In this document: positions 61,794 through 64,000 of the stretch, piece after piece | Position numbering within the stretch: position 1 is the stretch's first letter | Layout: each line of letters opens with the position of its first letter | Source: Chitinophagaceae bacterium | GTDB lineage: Bacteria > Bacteroidota > Bacteroidia > Chitinophagales > Chitinophagaceae | DNA: 64,000 nucleotides | Direction: 5' to 3' | Assembly: GCA_004297075.1 (NCBI GenBank) | Contig: SCVK01000396.1 | Location: forward strand, 62,001-126,000 | Program-made: the position numbers and the translations under genes | The notes under the pieces: generated by a model | Told to the model about the DNA's origin: nothing | The model's database searches: none | What the model saw: only the letters and a program-made list of their open reading frames with translations

Positions 61794-63294
61794 TATGACA
61801 GGGTCTGTGCGGCCATACCAGCGAAACCTTTACCTCTCCTCGGTGATTTTTCTGTTGAGTGGTATATGGGCCATTACCCGGCACCAACCCTATTGGCTGC
61901 TGATCCCTTTTGTGTGGATCTTATTTCCAGCGATATTTCGTTTCCTGATTAACCAACCGGGTAAGCTATTCTGGGCATGGCTGGTCTGTTTGCCTTTATC
62001 TACAGAGCTGAATATCACACCGGCACTGGGACTTGATTTTCCGGGCGAGATCTTGCTGGTACTGCTTACGGCTATGATTGTTATTCGCTGGATCCATCAA
62101 CCCTTATGGGTGCCTTATGATCTGGTAAAACATCCGTTGTTTTTGATACTGCTGATTTACCTGTGCTGGATCGGGATTACTTGTTTTTATTCGGTAGAAA
62201 CAGTGCTCTCGGTAAAATACCTGTTGGCCAAAATCTGGTATATAGTTCCGTTGGTGGTTTTGCCGCAAGTGTTACTGAAAGGGCGAACTGACAGCCGGAA
62301 GCTGGCCCTGTGTTTATTGATGCCGATGGCATGGGTGGTGTTGCAAACCCTGATCCGCCATGCTTTGTATGGATTTCGTTTTGAGGCTGTTCAAAAAACA
62401 CTGACTCCTTTTTTCAGGAATCATGTTAACTACTCCGCTTTATTGGTTTGCCTGTTGCCGGTAGCAGGATGTTTATGGATGCTAACTCCCCGGGAAAATA
62501 GATCCAGAAAATGGATCGGTTATGGGATATTACTGGGTATAACCGGCGTTTATTTTGCTTATTCCCGCGGCGCCTGGATCGCGTTACTGGTTGGTATGGC
62601 CATCATACCGGTGGTTAGGCGCAGAAAAATGGGCATGCTGGTAACCATAGCAGGCATAATCATTCTGACAACAACAACCTGGCTGGTGACAGATGAAAAC
62701 TATATCCGTTTTTCTCCGGAACATGACCAGACCATTTTTCACACTGATTTCAGCGAACATATGCTTGCCACGGTACAACTCAAAGATGTATCTACCGCAG
62801 AAAGATTTTACCGCTGGATTGCCGGTGTAAAAATGCTGGCCGAAAAACCGGTAACGGGGTTTGGTCCCAATAGTTTTTATCTGCATTACCGTCCTTATAC
62901 GGTCAGCAGTTTTGAAACATGGGTGAGTAATAATCCCGAGCATTCCACTGTACATAATTATTTTATTCTCATTGCCCTTGAACAGGGATTGATTGGTTTG
63001 ATATTATTCTGTGTTTTATATTTTGGTATGTTGTTTCACCTGCAGTCTTTGTATCACCGCCTGCAAAACCCTGTTTACAGAACCATGACCCTCACCATTG
63101 CCATGATACTCGTCATGATCGGCGTCATCAACAGCATGAGCGATATGATTGAAACAGATAAGATCGGCGGACTTTTCTGGTTATGCCTCGGAATGGTGAT
63201 CTGGCTGGAGCGGAAGAACAGAGAGGAGAGGGAGGTGTTGGCGACCGGGGAGAATATCGAACGCCGAACACCGAATATTGAACACCGAACGTAA
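61771..63294 (+). CDS. O-antigen ligase / Wzy_C-family membrane protein
   Basis: 507 residues with about ten TM helices. The Wzy_C-type loop (FRNHVNYSALLVCLLPVAGCLW, then FAYSRGAWIALLVG and GFGPNSFYLHYRPY, EHSTVHNYFILIALEQGLIGL) is typical of O-antigen ligases or polymerases. It joins or polymerises sugars at the inner-membrane outer face. The last about 20 residues (NIERRTPNIEHRT) derive from short DNA repeats at 63250-63292 and look like a frame extension into the repeat region. It overlaps the Wzz-like gene. Confidence 0.86.
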   Translation: MIESNLPDMTGSVRPYQRNLYLSSVIFLLSGIWAITRHQPYWLLIPFVWILFPAIFRFLINQPGKLFWAWLVCLPLSTELNITPALGLDFPGEILLVLLTAMIVIRWIHQPLWVPYDLVKHPLFLILLIYLCWIGITCFYSVETVLSVKYLLAKIWYIVPLVVLPQVLLKGRTDSRKLALCLLMPMAWVVLQTLIRHALYGFRFEAVQKTLTPFFRNHVNYSALLVCLLPVAGCLWMLTPRENRSRKWIGYGILLGITGVYFAYSRGAWIALLVGMAIIPVVRRRKMGMLVTIAGIIILTTTTWLVTDENYIRFSPEHDQTIFHTDFSEHMLATVQLKDVSTAERFYRWIAGVKMLAEKPVTGFGPNSFYLHYRPYTVSSFETWVSNNPEHSTVHNYFILIALEQGLIGLILFCVLYFGMLFHLQSLYHRLQNPVYRTMTLTIAMILVMIGVINSMSDMIETDKIGGLFWLCLGMVIWLERKNREEREVLATGENIERRTPNIEHRT

Positions 63295-63389
63295 AACAGA
63301 AGAACAGAAGAACAGACGAACAGACGAACAGATGAACAGATGAACAGATGAACAGATGAACAGATGAACAGATGAACAAGGAACAGGTG
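63295..63389 (+). repeat. 8-bp tandem repeat
   Basis: Ten tandem 8-bp units of aacagaNg: two aacagaag, two aacagacg and six aacagatg (63295-63374), then diverging units aacaagg and aacaggtg. It lies after the stop of the ligase-like gene and overlaps its repeat-derived end. Units drift in steps (aag, acg, atg), as expected from slippage and point mutation. Confidence 0.9.
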
Positions 63390-63472
63390 AAAGCAGAACA
63401 TCAAACATAGAACAAAAAAATCCGGATGACCGCATTATAAACCCTCATCTCTCCGATCGATATTCGTCAGTT

Positions 63473-63497
63473 CCTTGTTCGTCTGTTCATCTGTTCC
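63473..63497 (-). repeat. Inverted partner of the 8-bp repeat
   Basis: The minus strand here reads ggaacagatg aacagacg aacaagg, three units of the tandem array at 63295-63389 in opposite orientation, ending at the stop codon of the permease gene. The pair could fold as a long hairpin and act as a bidirectional terminator between two convergent genes. Confidence 0.8.
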
Positions 63498-64000
63498 TAG
63501 AGTTTTCCCCGCACATTCAACGCATCTCTCAATCCATTACCCAATAAATTAAAAGCGAGTACCAGCAGCATGATGGCTATACCCGGTGCCAGTGCCAGCA
63601 TGGGGTTGTGGGTGATGATGAAATTGTAGTTTTCTTTGATCATGAGTCCCCAACTGGGCTGTGGTGGTTGTACACCTACGCCGAGAAAACTAAGACCTGC
63701 TTCCATAACAATAGCAGAGGCGAAATTGCTGGCGGCGATGACCATGACCGGGCCGAGAATATTGGGAAGTATATGGCGGAAAATGGTACGTGTGTGTGAG
63801 TAGCCCAGTGCACGGGTGGCTTCTACATATTCCAGTTCACGGATGGCGAGCACCTGGCCTCTTACCAGCCTGGCCACATTTACCCACATGGTTAGTCCCA
63901 CGGCAATGAATACCTGCCAGAAACCTTTGCCGAGGGCCAGTGTAATGGCAAATACCAGCAGCAGGGTTGGAATACTCCAGATCACATTGATCAGCCACAT
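63497..64000 (-). CDS. Opp/Dpp-type ABC transporter permease, start cut by window edge
   Basis: At least 167 residues visible; the N-terminus lies past the right edge. The permease signature (EAA loop) is present: EATRALGYSHTRTIFRHILPNILGPV, preceded by WVNVARLVRGQVLAIREL and followed by TM segments and the C-terminal FNLLGNGLRDALNVRGKL typical of OppC/DppC permeases for peptides, nickel or related ligands. The M at position 64000 is internal rather than the true start. Confidence 0.88.
   Translation of the reverse strand: MWLINVIWSIPTLLLVFAITLALGKGFWQVFIAVGLTMWVNVARLVRGQVLAIRELEYVEATRALGYSHTRTIFRHILPNILGPVMVIAASNFASAIVMEAGLSFLGVGVQPPQPSWGLMIKENYNFIITHNPMLALAPGIAIMLLVLAFNLLGNGLRDALNVRGKL

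Noticed and set aside
63075-63435. Minus-strand frames rich in repeated CSSVHLFI
   Set aside because: They are translations of the 8-bp tandem repeat, not genes.

Overview
The window looks like a chromosomal segment of a Bacteroidota member, most likely Chitinophagales/Chitinophagaceae. This rests on SusC/SusD-type receptors controlled by a FecI/FecR pair, several TonB-dependent outer-membrane receptors with carboxypeptidase-regulatory-like N-termini, a type IX secretion (T9SS) sorting domain with a PorV-like shuttle, Bacteroides-type Tra proteins, LytTR signalling, and starts with A-rich rather than strong Shine-Dalgarno leaders. The assignment is inference from gene content.

Layout. 1-8.3 kb: a TonB receptor cut by the left edge, a PAP2 phosphatase, an OmpR-type two-component pair, a PepSY-like secreted protein, an EamA transporter and a second TonB-type receptor. 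8.3-11.6 kb: decayed gene pieces (a TolC N-terminus and a lipocalin-sized fragment) around a methyltransferase, a sterol-desaturase-like enzyme and a Crp-type regulator. 11.6-28.4 kb: a dense accessory island of defence-like genes: three or more HEPN-type proteins with R-x4-6-H motifs, an AbiV-like protein, an AbiJ-NTD3/Abi_C-like protein, a 917-residue PIN protein, a protein-kinase-like protein, two GNATs and CoiA-, Mrr- and PLD-type nucleases. The minus-strand run from 28.4 down to 21.4 kb forms a compact multi-effector operon and is the best candidate for an undescribed system.

28.7-37.2 kb: an ECF sigma factor, FecR anti-sigma, SusC with an STN signalling domain, SusD, a TlpA-like thioredoxin and a DsbD-N-like protein, a self-contained regulated uptake locus. 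37.2-40.6 kb: a 500-bp gap, panD, a fumarylacetoacetate-hydrolase-like fragment and a LytTR regulator with its kinase. 40.6-41.2 kb: a 111-bp imperfect palindrome and a small gene.

41.2-59.9 kb: a one-direction block joining a surface module (Cys-rich lipoprotein, small beta-barrel, 1365-residue T9SS adhesin with Ig-like repeats, lipoprotein, PorV-like shuttle) directly to a Bacteroides-type conjugation machine (TraE, F, G, TraI-like, J, K, M, N), then two mobile-element proteins, a winged-helix protein and an excisionase-like protein. No relaxase, VirD4-type coupling protein or integrase is visible. The block stops next to the 3' end of a class-II tRNA-like RNA gene that carries a 100-nt insert. 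60.4-64 kb: a Lrp/AsnC regulator, a Wzz-like protein, an O-antigen ligase-like protein, an 8-bp tandem repeat with an inverted partner, and an Opp/Dpp-type permease cut by the right edge.
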